From: Bacteroidales bacterium
Lineage (GTDB): Bacteria; Bacteroidota; Bacteroidia; Bacteroidales; VadinHA17
Length of the DNA stretch: 64,000 nt
Direction: 5' to 3'
NCBI GenBank assembly: GCA_021738535.1
Contig: JAIPBU010000001.1
Span: 1-64,000, forward strand
Below the pieces are notes generated by a model, which worked only from the letters and a program-made list of their open reading frames with translations, was not told the origin of the DNA and made no database searches. Below are positions 42,862 to 51,458 of this stretch, one piece after another (position 1 is the first letter of the stretch; the number at the start of each line of letters is the position of its first letter). A program made the position numbers and the translations under genes.

Positions 42862-43672
42862 TTACTTTTTGTCCTGTACTTCTTTTCTGCAATGAATTAT
42901 TCGTTCTGTTTGAAATAAGCCTGATCAGTATAAATATTACAAGGGCAACCAGTATAAAAAAGAGCGAGGCGGGCCTGGCATATGAAAGCCCGAACTGATT
43001 AAATCTCTCGTAAATTAATACGGGTGCTGTCATCGGGTGATAGGCTATAATCACAATGGCACCGAACTCACTCATTCCCCTGGCAAACATCATCACGAAA
43101 CCGGAAGCAATATTACGCCATGTCAGTGGCAGTGAAACCGTAAAAAACATCTTAAGGGGAGATGCCCCGAGGTTCATGGCGGCTTTCTCAAGCCGCACGG
43201 GCACCGCCGCAAAGCCATCCCTTGATGCATTTATCAGGAACGACAGGCTGACAAAAGCCATTGCAAATGCTATCCCGACAGGATTACCCACAAGGTTCAG
43301 GCCAACTGTATCAGCAGCCCTGCCCAGCAAACCGTCGCGTGAGATAAAGCCAAGCAGAGCAATACCCGCTGCCGAATGAGGGAGTACAACAGGCAGATCA
43401 ACCAGACCTTGTACAATCCTCTTTCCCGGGAAATTATACCGGGCCATCAACCACGCAAAAGGGATGGCAAAAAAAGAAAATACAAGTGTTGCCAGGAAAG
43501 CCACTGAGAGAGTAAGCCACACACTGGCCTGCACTTCGTCATCTTTTACTGTCTCAAAAAATTCACCGGCAGAGGTATCAAATACCATCCCCAGCAGAGG
43601 TGCAAGTATAAAAAGGAGCACCAGCGAAGAAAGCAGGAGTATTACCCAATGAAAGAGACTGCGTTTATCCAT
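42854..43672 (-). CDS. wtpB: tungstate/molybdate ABC transporter permease
   Basis: A 272-residue membrane protein with about six helices and the permease EAA-type loop AMNLGASPLKMFFTVSLPL. The helices after it (GFVMMFARGMSEFGAIVIIA) are typical of ModB/WtpB. Paired with WtpA and WtpC. Confidence 0.88.
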   Translation of the reverse strand: MDKRSLFHWVILLLSSLVLLFILAPLLGMVFDTSAGEFFETVKDDEVQASVWLTLSVAFLATLVFSFFAIPFAWLMARYNFPGKRIVQGLVDLPVVLPHSAAGIALLGFISRDGLLGRAADTVGLNLVGNPVGIAFAMAFVSLSFLINASRDGFAAVPVRLEKAAMNLGASPLKMFFTVSLPLTWRNIASGFVMMFARGMSEFGAIVIIAYHPMTAPVLIYERFNQFGLSYARPASLFFILVALVIFILIRLISNRTNNSLQKRSTGQKVNA

Positions 43673-43760
43673 AGATATTTACTAATATTTATAACCATGA
43701 ATGGTCATGAATATTATTGCATGTCGCAAATTTAAAAATATTAGCCGAGAAAGTGTTTTT

Positions 43761-44711
43761 TTATTTAAGAAACAGGTTTTTGAGATCCGGCGGTAAGCTT
43801 TCTGTATTACCTGAGACACTTAATTCAAGAGGTGATTGTCCATGTCTGGCCAGGATTTCCCTGCCTTCTTTGCCAAGGAAGAAATTAAGGAATTTCACAG
43901 CTTCATCAACTGAAGGGGCATTATCCGGAATGGTAAGGGCATAGACCATACTGCTTCCTTTAACAGTAACATACTCCCCGGGTTTTTCACCAACTATTTC
44001 AACAGATACACTTTTATAGAGATCATTAAGTGCCGGATCGGAAAGATTCATTTCCCGGGGTAAAGTAATATAATTCAGCCCGTGTTGTTCAGAAACAGAT
44101 TTATACTGGACAATATAATCGAGAGAGCCGGATTCAAGCAGGGCAACAAGATCTACCTCCTTGGGCCTGATCATATTTGTATCTTTCTCTTTCAATCCTT
44201 TGTAAATATTGTCTGTATCGTAATACATATCAGCCAGCTTGAACATCAGGATTGTACGGTATCCGCATGGATCGGCATCGGGATCGCTGCGACCATAAAC
44301 CACATCATCCCGCGAAAGGATTTCATACCAGTTACCAGCACTTATGATATCTGAATATTCTGACCTTTCCGTAAATGCAATAACAAGTTCATTGCTCGCA
44401 AAGCGAATGTCCCACTTTGCATATTCAGGTATAAGGAACTTTTCTATGACCTTGTAATCTGCTGAGGCCATTATATCGCATTTTTTGCCAAGCTCGGTAA
44501 TTTTTCTTGCGCAGGCAACACTGCCGGCACCTTCAAGCTTAATAACAACACCGGGGTGGGAGTCCATATAAGTATTCGATATTTCTTTCAGTGGTACAGA
44601 CAGGCTACCTGCATGAAAGATTATCACTTCTTTTTTACCTCCCCCGGTACAAGCGGCAACAAAAATAATCAGCAATATGCTGAGGAAAGCAGTTATTTTA
44701 ATCTTCATCAC
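43761..44711 (-). CDS. wtpA: tungstate-binding lipoprotein WtpA
   Basis: A 316-residue lipoprotein (lipobox FVAAC). IIFHAGSLSVPLKEISNTYM, EGAGSVACARKITELGKKCD, MASADYKVIE and GRSDPDADPCGYRTILMF are the WtpA pattern, distinct from ModA. WtpA proteins bind tungstate with very high affinity, so tungstate is the most likely substrate. It overlaps the ModE-like gene by 14 bases. Confidence 0.9.
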   Translation of the reverse strand: MMKIKITAFLSILLIIFVAACTGGGKKEVIIFHAGSLSVPLKEISNTYMDSHPGVVIKLEGAGSVACARKITELGKKCDIMASADYKVIEKFLIPEYAKWDIRFASNELVIAFTERSEYSDIISAGNWYEILSRDDVVYGRSDPDADPCGYRTILMFKLADMYYDTDNIYKGLKEKDTNMIRPKEVDLVALLESGSLDYIVQYKSVSEQHGLNYITLPREMNLSDPALNDLYKSVSVEIVGEKPGEYVTVKGSSMVYALTIPDNAPSVDEAVKFLNFFLGKEGREILARHGQSPLELSVSGNTESLPPDLKNLFLK

Positions 44712-45123
44712 CTGGCTTTTTATTTATACTCCAGAAAAACTTCCTGGTAATCTCCTTCATAGATATATTAAACTCTTTTGTAAGCTCATTATAAGCATTC
44801 ATAAGCTCATCCCCTTCTGTGCTGAGAGATGTATGTCCGCCTTCCGCTCCTCCCCTCTGTTTACAGACGAGACTGAAACCCAGTTTATCTTCCACTTCTT
44901 TGATTATGCCCCATGCTTTCCTGTAACTGATCTTTATTTCTTCTGCAGCAGATGACAGCGAGCCGGTTTCATTGATTGCATTAAGAAGGTCAAAGCCTTC
45001 CCTGTCGAGAATTGCTTTACCATCAACCGTTTCAAGATCGAGACGGTATTTCAGAAAAACATCATAATATTTTGATCCCCTGGGTCCTGCCATATGATCA
45101 ACTACCTGTCCTGACTTATTCAC
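44698..45123 (-). CDS. ModE-like HTH regulator lacking the TOBE domain
   Basis: A 141-residue protein. LLNAINETGSLSSAAEEIKI and SYRKAWGIIKEVEDKLGFSL form the ModE/LysR-type winged HTH. No molybdate-binding (TOBE) domain follows, so sensing may be by another route or by a separate protein. First gene of the Mo/W operon. GTCTC and GAGAC inverted arms and a CAAATGTA (TACATTTG -7 box) lie in the leader at 45124-45187. It may regulate tungstate uptake and its own operon. Confidence 0.75.
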   Translation of the reverse strand: MNKSGQVVDHMAGPRGSKYYDVFLKYRLDLETVDGKAILDREGFDLLNAINETGSLSSAAEEIKISYRKAWGIIKEVEDKLGFSLVCKQRGGAEGGHTSLSTEGDELMNAYNELTKEFNISMKEITRKFFWSINKKPGDED

Positions 45124-45203
45124 CTCTGCCTATGTCTCTGCCAGGCAAACTAACCGGAGACAGACTTCGGATAATAATACAAATGTACAATTTTATAGCT
45201 TAT

Positions 45204-47522
45204 TTAAAAGAGGTACGTAAGTTCCATTCTGACAAACCTGCCGTAATTGATATAACCGTCATCAATAAGCGCAATATTATTCAGGATATTTTCCACATCC
45301 AGTTTAAAGTTAAACTGCCCGATGGTCTTCCATATCCTGATATCAAAAGCAGAGAAAGGATCTATAACAATGCTATTCATATCATTTGCATAGTGCTTAC
45401 CTTTATAATTCATTACAGCAGCAGCGTTAACAATTTTGTTCCTCCAGCTCAGTCCTGCCGAAAAATTATTAAATGGCACATAGGTAAGGTACTTGCCTGT
45501 AATATCCTCATTCTGGCTGCTGTATTCAGGATTGAACTCTGTGATCCTGGAGTCGGTATAGCTGTAATTGGCAAAAACACCCACTCCCCTGTTGAAGTCA
45601 TACTTAAGTTTTACTTCGGCACCTTTTATTTCAACTCCTCCTATATTTTCAACCTTACGCACCGGCCTTTTCCTTCCAAAGAAAGTAAGGCTGTCGCCTG
45701 TACTCACGTAGTACATAAAATCCTTTCCTTTTGAAAAATAGAATGAAGGAGACAGGGTAAGCCCGCCAAGGTGTATATCTGCTCCTGCCTCATATGAATC
45801 AAGGTTTTCAGGATCAAGCAGTGGATTAGCTTTCTTGAATCCACCCCTGACAAAACCCGAACGGCACAGGTCATCAAGCACTGAGGGCCTGAAACCATGG
45901 GAGTAAACAGCATACATCCTGAAATTTTCCGAAAATTTATACTGTGCTGACAACCTTGGACTTAAAGCATTCCACTTATATTCATCCTGGTTACGGTCTT
46001 CAAGGCCGGTAAGTATGCTTGTTGCAGAGGTTCCGTCTTCAATATAGTATGCACCGTCATAGTAACGTGCATTATCAAACCTCAGACCACCAATAAGTAT
46101 CAGCTTCTCATCAAAAGCCCTGAATTCATCCTGGACAAAGAAAGCGTAACTGTTCATTTTACCCCTGTTATAAACTTTGTCGCTCACCATCTGGTACACA
46201 TCTACCGCGTCAACACTGCCGTTTTTAAGATCAAATCCTGCAGTCAGGGTTGACATCCTGCCCAGTGGCATTGAAGCATGGAACAGGAATCCCATATCCC
46301 TCCTGTCCGATTCTACGGCATAGTATTTTGACTCCCTGTCGTCATCATGCAGCTTAAGATAATTTTCCTGTCTCACGTACAGACTGGAATTGATTTTTAC
46401 CTTACCTGCTCTTCCCTTGTAGGTCATTCGCCCGGAATAGGTATCATGGTCCATGGTGCTTCCTTCCTCTGTAAAGTATCTGAATCCACTGCCACGCTTA
46501 TCATCGTAATAGTTCAGAACCAGCTCCAGGCTGTTATTCTCATCAAAGCTGTAGCCCGCCTTCAAATCAACACCGTACTCCTGCATATCATTCTTAATGG
46601 TTGTGGATGCAGTGTCGGGCTCCGGCATGTAAGTGTAATCATCGCCTTCAAGGGCCAGGTTAATATAGCCGTCACTTTGCCTGTAGTAACCATTAATTGA
46701 ATAGTAAAAACCTTTGTCCGTACCGGCACCGGTGTTCCCTGATAAGTTGAACCTTCCTCCTAAAGTATTCAATGATCCGTATTCACCCTTTACATAACCC
46801 TGGAACTTCCTTCCCGGCTTTTTTGTAACCATATTGATCACTCCGCCCAGTGCATTACCACCATATAATGAAGATCCGGGTCCTTTGGTTATCTCTATCT
46901 TCTCCAGCTGATCGGTCTGAATAAGATTCCAGTTGACAGAACCACCATCAGCCTTGTTTATGGGTGTACCATCCACCAGCACAAGAACCCTGGCCTGGTT
47001 TGTACCACTCATACCCCTCATGGTAATATTGGTTTTGTGAGAAATAAATCCTCCCGGGTTGTATACATCTATCCCTGACATACGGTCCAGGTAACCACTA
47101 ACATCCACAGATGGTACTTCGGCAAAGACCCTGGGGCTTACCAGTTCAAGTCTTACTGGAACATCTTCAAGCTTGCGTTCAGTCTTTGTTCCTGTGACTA
47201 CAATCTCGTCAGCCCTGATGACTGCAGGAGACAACTCAACTGTAATCCGTGTCTTTCCCTGTTCCCTTATATTAACAGTCCTTGAAATAGCGTTATAGCC
47301 TACAAAAGAAACCGATAATTCATACCTGCCTTCATCAAGACCTGTAAACTCAAAACGGCCGTCGCTGCCACTGCTGGTGCCTTCACCCCCCGGCTCGAGC
47401 ATAACAGTTGCACCCGGCAGGGTCATTCCGTTTGAACCATCAACAACAATACCCGTTAAGTGCTGGGCATTAATGGCTAAAGCCGAGAAAATAAAAAAAC
47501 TGAGTAAGAATACCTTTTTCAT
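45204..47522 (-). CDS. TonB-dependent receptor with carboxypeptidase-like domain
   Basis: A 772-residue receptor from the ATG at 47522. Signal peptide, then a CarboxypepD_reg-like domain (LTGIVVDGSNGMTLPGATV), plug (VDGTPINKADGGSVNWNLIQ, SSLYGGNALGGVINMVTKKP) and barrel ending FVRMELTYLF. No SusD-like partner is adjacent. It lies between the ModE-like gene and the cysteine-free secreted protein, all on one strand, so an outer-membrane role in Mo/W uptake is possible. The -7 box TATATTTG is at 47574-47567. Confidence 0.8.
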   Translation of the reverse strand: MKKVFLLSFFIFSALAINAQHLTGIVVDGSNGMTLPGATVMLEPGGEGTSSGSDGRFEFTGLDEGRYELSVSFVGYNAISRTVNIREQGKTRITVELSPAVIRADEIVVTGTKTERKLEDVPVRLELVSPRVFAEVPSVDVSGYLDRMSGIDVYNPGGFISHKTNITMRGMSGTNQARVLVLVDGTPINKADGGSVNWNLIQTDQLEKIEITKGPGSSLYGGNALGGVINMVTKKPGRKFQGYVKGEYGSLNTLGGRFNLSGNTGAGTDKGFYYSINGYYRQSDGYINLALEGDDYTYMPEPDTASTTIKNDMQEYGVDLKAGYSFDENNSLELVLNYYDDKRGSGFRYFTEEGSTMDHDTYSGRMTYKGRAGKVKINSSLYVRQENYLKLHDDDRESKYYAVESDRRDMGFLFHASMPLGRMSTLTAGFDLKNGSVDAVDVYQMVSDKVYNRGKMNSYAFFVQDEFRAFDEKLILIGGLRFDNARYYDGAYYIEDGTSATSILTGLEDRNQDEYKWNALSPRLSAQYKFSENFRMYAVYSHGFRPSVLDDLCRSGFVRGGFKKANPLLDPENLDSYEAGADIHLGGLTLSPSFYFSKGKDFMYYVSTGDSLTFFGRKRPVRKVENIGGVEIKGAEVKLKYDFNRGVGVFANYSYTDSRITEFNPEYSSQNEDITGKYLTYVPFNNFSAGLSWRNKIVNAAAVMNYKGKHYANDMNSIVIDPFSAFDIRIWKTIGQFNFKLDVENILNNIALIDDGYINYGRFVRMELTYLF

Positions 47523-47652
47523 AGAACAATAAATTTTCGGACATGTAAATATTTTCATAACGCCTGCAAATATATAGCATAGTTTTTATAAATACTTGAC
47601 ATTTGTCAGGAAGGGTTCAGATGTTTAGAAACATCTTTTAGTACGGTGTTAA

Positions 47653-48750
47653 CTACTTAATGATCCTTATATAAGCAAGTTTTGCACCCTTAAGGTGCCT
47701 GTCTGCAAAAAAATCGGCTCCCGGGTGCACAATAAAACGGCCGTCATTATTATCCGGTTCATCCATCAGAATAACTTCCGCCATATCTGTCCTGTTCATA
47801 ATCTCTGATAGTGAGAAAACAACCCGGTAAGCATCTTTTGCGCCAATTGCCACAAGTCCTTGTGCCATCTCTTCATAAGAGAAATCGAACTTATCTTCAA
47901 GCACCTCAGCGAGAGGCACACCCTCGTATTTCCTGGGCCCTTTCAGGCCTTTGTGCATCCCGAAGAAAACGAGCCTGTGGCTGACGTGATCTGAAGAGGG
48001 TGGCAGCTGATCCACTACAGTTGTTTTATCACCGGGTCCTTTGAATTCTATATCCGGTGAATAGAGGGGTCTCAGTCCTTTGCTACCGGGAAAATGTTCC
48101 GCGAATGAGCGTATAATAATCTTTGAAGGCTGGGCAATATTTCTAACCGTAAGGTAATCATTTGATGCCACCAGTCGCGTACGCGAAGGCAGCGGCCATT
48201 TATCATCAGAGGCAGTGGGAAAAACGGGACTCACATGGGTGGCAATAATAATATCATGATTATGCGATGAATAAAACAATTCTCCCCAGCTGAAAACTGC
48301 AGATTCTCCATCATCGTTTTCCACTACTACATAAACATCCAGATTGAGTCCGAATTCCTTCTTATTCGACTTTGATACAACATAATCCTTAACAATATCT
48401 GAAAGCGAGTAACCAGTATACCTGAACGCTCCCCTGAATTCAGGCTCACTGCCTGAAGATGAAGGGAAGAATTCTTTAACCACTACACTACGTTTTGTAA
48501 GTTCATTAACATAAGCCTGCCCGGGGTTAAGCAGTTCGCCAGAAACATAAGGCATTTTACCTCTGAGTTTTTCAGCCCGTTCATTATCATAAGGATCATT
48601 ATTATACTTTGCCCTGATAACAGGGTTCTCCAGGTAGTTCTGAAGATATTCGGGTTTAAGAGTCTCGCCCGACATCACATCAGGGTCCTGGGCCTGCAGC
48701 ACATGTACTCCCAGCAGGGCTAAAACAGTTATAAGCAGTATTCTTTGCAT
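47653..48750 (-). CDS. secreted protein with tandem molybdopterin-domain-like halves, no Cys
   Basis: A 365-residue protein with a signal peptide (MQRILLITVLALLGVHVLQA). Two halves look related: RYTGYSLSDIVKDYV ... FSWGELFYSSHNHDIIIATH (about 108-180) and KYEGVPLAEVLEDKFD ... VFSLSEIMNRTDMAEVILMD (about 268-340). This is the pattern of the sulfite-oxidase/YedY molybdopterin domain. No cysteine occurs anywhere, so the usual Cys-Mo ligand is absent; it may be a binding or structural relative, not an enzyme. It is 130 bases upstream of the TonB receptor on the same strand and close to the W genes. Assignment to the fold is from pattern only. Confidence 0.6.
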   Translation of the reverse strand: MQRILLITVLALLGVHVLQAQDPDVMSGETLKPEYLQNYLENPVIRAKYNNDPYDNERAEKLRGKMPYVSGELLNPGQAYVNELTKRSVVVKEFFPSSSGSEPEFRGAFRYTGYSLSDIVKDYVVSKSNKKEFGLNLDVYVVVENDDGESAVFSWGELFYSSHNHDIIIATHVSPVFPTASDDKWPLPSRTRLVASNDYLTVRNIAQPSKIIIRSFAEHFPGSKGLRPLYSPDIEFKGPGDKTTVVDQLPPSSDHVSHRLVFFGMHKGLKGPRKYEGVPLAEVLEDKFDFSYEEMAQGLVAIGAKDAYRVVFSLSEIMNRTDMAEVILMDEPDNNDGRFIVHPGADFFADRHLKGAKLAYIRIIK

Positions 48751-48827
48751 AGCAATTCTATTAATTCAAGGGGCGAATTTAATTTTTTTGCATATCGGAA
48801 ACAAATAAAATTTGCAGGGTACCCGGC

Positions 48828-48857
48828 GACTAAGACGAAGTGACTGAGAAGAAGTGA
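48828..48857. repeat. dispersed GACGAAG repeat, copy 3
   Basis: AAGACGAAGTGACTGAGAAG and a related GAAGTGATGAAGTG run. Related copies at 527-550 and 11392-11419. Confidence 0.5.
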
Positions 48858-48870
48858 TGAAGTGTAACAG

Positions 48871-48970
48871 CAAGATACAAGATACAAGATACAAGTACGG
48901 AAGATACAAGATACAAGTACGGAAGATACAAGATACAAGTACGGAAGATACAAGTACGGAAGATACAAGT
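48871..48970. repeat. tandem repeat of AAGATACAAGATACAAGTACGG
   Basis: Three 22-bp units (48879-48944) followed by two shortened 15-bp units lacking one AAGATAC. It sits in a 357-base gap with no gene between the SUOX-like gene start and the aor end. The short overlapping reading frames found in it on the minus strand are products of the repeat. Confidence 0.9.
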
Positions 48971-49062
48971 GGGTTGTGCAGGGGGGTAATTATCTGCATA
49001 TTGAAAGATGCAGTTAATTGAACATTCCCCAAATTGCCAATTGACAATTGACAATAATAAAT

Positions 49063-49107
49063 ACCTTAGCCTTATCCTTAGCCTTAGCCTTAGCCTTCGC
49101 CTTCCTT
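49063..49107. repeat. CCTTAG/CCTTCG hexamer repeat
   Basis: CCTTAGCCTTATCCTTAGCC and following hexamers run right up to the aor stop codon. The inverted GAAGGC type is also seen at 7650-7666. Confidence 0.8.
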
Positions 49108-51261
49108 CTACTGGTAGTCTTTTACCGTCTCAATAAGTTCAGGCAGGTCCATGCCTATTTTCTTAAGGAATTCAATCTTTGGAACACCGTTCTTATTCCA
49201 TCCTCTTCTCTCGTAAACTGCATCAACGAGCTGTTCATACCTATCTTCACGATATTTCCTGGTGATAGCCATCTTTTCCTCAGTAGACTTACCTTCCGGA
49301 TCAACGCCAATTATTTCCTTCATTTGCTTATCATACCTTTCGGCGCGTGATTCGTATTCCTCAACGGTAACAGGACCCGCGGCCCTGTATGGCTGCCTGT
49401 CGTGTTCGCGTGTACCAAATCCTCTCCTGAGATTGAAGATTCTCTGGTAGTTATAAACTCTTTCTGAGTCCTCAACCAGTCGGTACTTATCAAATGGTCT
49501 TCCTGTAACGGCTTTATATATTGTTACATAATTATCGACATGCTCAGGCACCTTTGCAGGCTCATCTGTTTCCGCATTATCTTCAGGTTCAACATCATTC
49601 CAGGGCAGTTTACACAAGCCCACAAGTCCGAACCATGTTCTTGACATCGGGAAATAGTGTAATGCTTCGGCTTTATCTTCAAATGTAGGAATCTGGTTAT
49701 TGACCATATCCATGAAGATAAGCCATGCTTCATCATGCTGAGGGCCTTTGTTTGTCATAGCAAATCCTCCCTGCTGGGCGAGTGATTCTTTGGAAACATA
49801 CTCAGAATATTCAAGGCCTTTATTCTCCATTCCTATATCATTCAGGAATGCGGCATCACCCCAGCCTTTTTCAATAAACATTTCCTTCATCTTGCGCACA
49901 CCCATACCGGCTACTTTACCAAAGCCTTCTCCCTTGCTGAGCATATGCAGCAGTTCCATGGCTGAATCAGCATTTCCAAAATTGAGCTTAAGTCCGCCTG
50001 TACGCTCTTCATTCAGTATGCCGTTCTCATAACATTCCATTATAAAGGCAAGTGAGGTACCCCATGTAATGGTACAAATACCGTAGGTGTCACAATAAAA
50101 ATTAGCCTCAATAATATAATCAGAATTAAATATTCCGCAATTGGAACCCAGTCCGCCGGCATTTTCATATTCCGGCCCGTCAACTATCACTTTCTGTCCT
50201 TTATAGGGCCCGGTCCTTACTTCATAATTATCGACTCCCTTTGCACACGACATATTACAACCGATCCAGCATCCATCAGGTACACCCTGGGTAAAACGGT
50301 TCTTCCATTCATGTGAATCGATCTTATGTGATTCGGGGTGACTGCCAAACTTGTAATTATGGGTAGGCAGTAAATCGTGATCATCCATAATCTCCATAAG
50401 GTGAGCGGTCCCCACTTCTTTCATGTGCGACTGCTCATGGTCGAAAAGACGCATTTCGCGATTAAAATTCTTTCCTCTCTCCCTGATTGCCTCGAGATCA
50501 ACCACATTATTGAGGTTTCCTTTTACTCCGGGAACTTTACAAACAAGGGCTTTTATATTCTTGTTGCAGAATACAGTGCCTATTCCTCCCCTTCCTGCCT
50601 GCTTAAGTCTTACTACCTTCCTCTTGGGATCATAGAAACTGAAATTAAGCATTCCTATAAGTGAGTGTTCAGCGGCTGAACCGCTTGATACAACAGCCAC
50701 ATTCTTTTTATCTTTTTCATCATCAGCATACATCTCCGTAAGCTGTTCCGCAAGCACATGGCTGTCTGCTGCAACAGCAGGAGCTTCATTAATTTCAATC
50801 CTGTGATTGATGCCGTCAATATAAATAATAACATCCTTATCTGCCTTACCCTGTAACTCAAGAGCATCATATCCCGCAAACTTAAGGAAGGGGCCGAAAA
50901 ATCCACCTACATTACTGTCCATTACTGAACCGGTCTGGGGTGATAGTGACACAACAAGTGATTTACCTGCTCCTGAATACTGAGTAATACCTCCAACCGG
51001 ACCTGATGAAATAACAATCTCATTTTTCGGATCATCCCATGGTGTATCAGCATCAGTTGCTTCCCAGAGCAGCTTCAATCCATAGCCCTTACCTCCTATG
51101 AATTTTTCCTTCATTAACGGAGGAACATCTTTTTCTTTTATTTCATTACTCCCTACATTTACATAAAGGATTTTATCAGTGTAACCTTTTTCCAGGGGAG
51201 TCCAGTCATAAGCAAACTCTTTTAACAATTTGTGCTTTTCCTTAAGTGCCTGTATATCCAT
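49108..51261 (-). CDS. aor: tungsten aldehyde:ferredoxin oxidoreductase
   Basis: A 717-residue AOR-family enzyme, longer than the P. furiosus enzyme (about 605) by a C-terminal extension. FIGGKGYGLKLLWEAT, SSGPVGGITQYSGAGKSLV and QAGRGGIGTVFCNKN are AOR blocks. The 4Fe-4S ligands are CWIGCNMSC near 332 plus a later Cys (GLCKLPWND, about 552). The spacing is C-x3-C-x3-C, not the more usual C-x2-C-x3-C. It oxidises aldehydes to acids with a bis-pterin tungsten cofactor. A full promoter precedes it. Confidence 0.88.
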   Translation of the reverse strand: MDIQALKEKHKLLKEFAYDWTPLEKGYTDKILYVNVGSNEIKEKDVPPLMKEKFIGGKGYGLKLLWEATDADTPWDDPKNEIVISSGPVGGITQYSGAGKSLVVSLSPQTGSVMDSNVGGFFGPFLKFAGYDALELQGKADKDVIIYIDGINHRIEINEAPAVAADSHVLAEQLTEMYADDEKDKKNVAVVSSGSAAEHSLIGMLNFSFYDPKRKVVRLKQAGRGGIGTVFCNKNIKALVCKVPGVKGNLNNVVDLEAIRERGKNFNREMRLFDHEQSHMKEVGTAHLMEIMDDHDLLPTHNYKFGSHPESHKIDSHEWKNRFTQGVPDGCWIGCNMSCAKGVDNYEVRTGPYKGQKVIVDGPEYENAGGLGSNCGIFNSDYIIEANFYCDTYGICTITWGTSLAFIMECYENGILNEERTGGLKLNFGNADSAMELLHMLSKGEGFGKVAGMGVRKMKEMFIEKGWGDAAFLNDIGMENKGLEYSEYVSKESLAQQGGFAMTNKGPQHDEAWLIFMDMVNNQIPTFEDKAEALHYFPMSRTWFGLVGLCKLPWNDVEPEDNAETDEPAKVPEHVDNYVTIYKAVTGRPFDKYRLVEDSERVYNYQRIFNLRRGFGTREHDRQPYRAAGPVTVEEYESRAERYDKQMKEIIGVDPEGKSTEEKMAITRKYREDRYEQLVDAVYERRGWNKNGVPKIEFLKKIGMDLPELIETVKDYQ

Positions 51262-51321
51262 ATTTTAAATTTTATTTATTATTCTCTGTCCCTAAAAATT
51301 ATCCTCCTCCAAGTTAAACTC

Positions 51322-51357
51322 CAAATATAGCTCATAAAATGACATATATCAATATGT
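51322..51357 (-). promoter_or_regulatory. aor promoter with overlapping inverted repeat
   Basis: On the coding strand: TTG at 51352-51350, 20-base spacer, TATATTTG at 51329-51322. An inverted repeat ACATAT-ATCA-ATATGT at 51342-51357 covers the -33 box, a good place for a repressor or the ModE-like protein encoded at 44698-45123. Confidence 0.6.
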
Positions 51358-51434
51358 TATAGATTGCATATCGATGAGCATAAAAAAGCTGGATTTAATT
51401 AATATTTATCATTTCATTGACGCAATAAAAACCA

Positions 51435-51442
51435 TATTTTTG
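51435..51442 (+). promoter_or_regulatory. -7 promoter box of the DUF364 operon
   Basis: TATTTTTG fits TAnnTTTG, 17 bases before the ATG at 51459, with a TTG at 51417 at a 15-base gap, shorter than usual. Confidence 0.4.
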
Positions 51443-51458
51443 AAAAAAGTATATTGCG

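Noticed and set aside
45124-45190. Molybdenum-cofactor riboswitch in the ModE-like leader
   Set aside because: Only 5-bp inverted arms (GTCTC/GAGAC) are present; the conserved Moco aptamer blocks are not seen.
48871-48970. CRISPR-like array of 22-bp units
   Set aside because: Units are directly joined, with no spacers between them.
48729-49054. Three overlapping minus-strand frames reading LVSCILYLPYLYL
   Set aside because: They are translations of the AAGATACAAGTACGG repeat in several frames.
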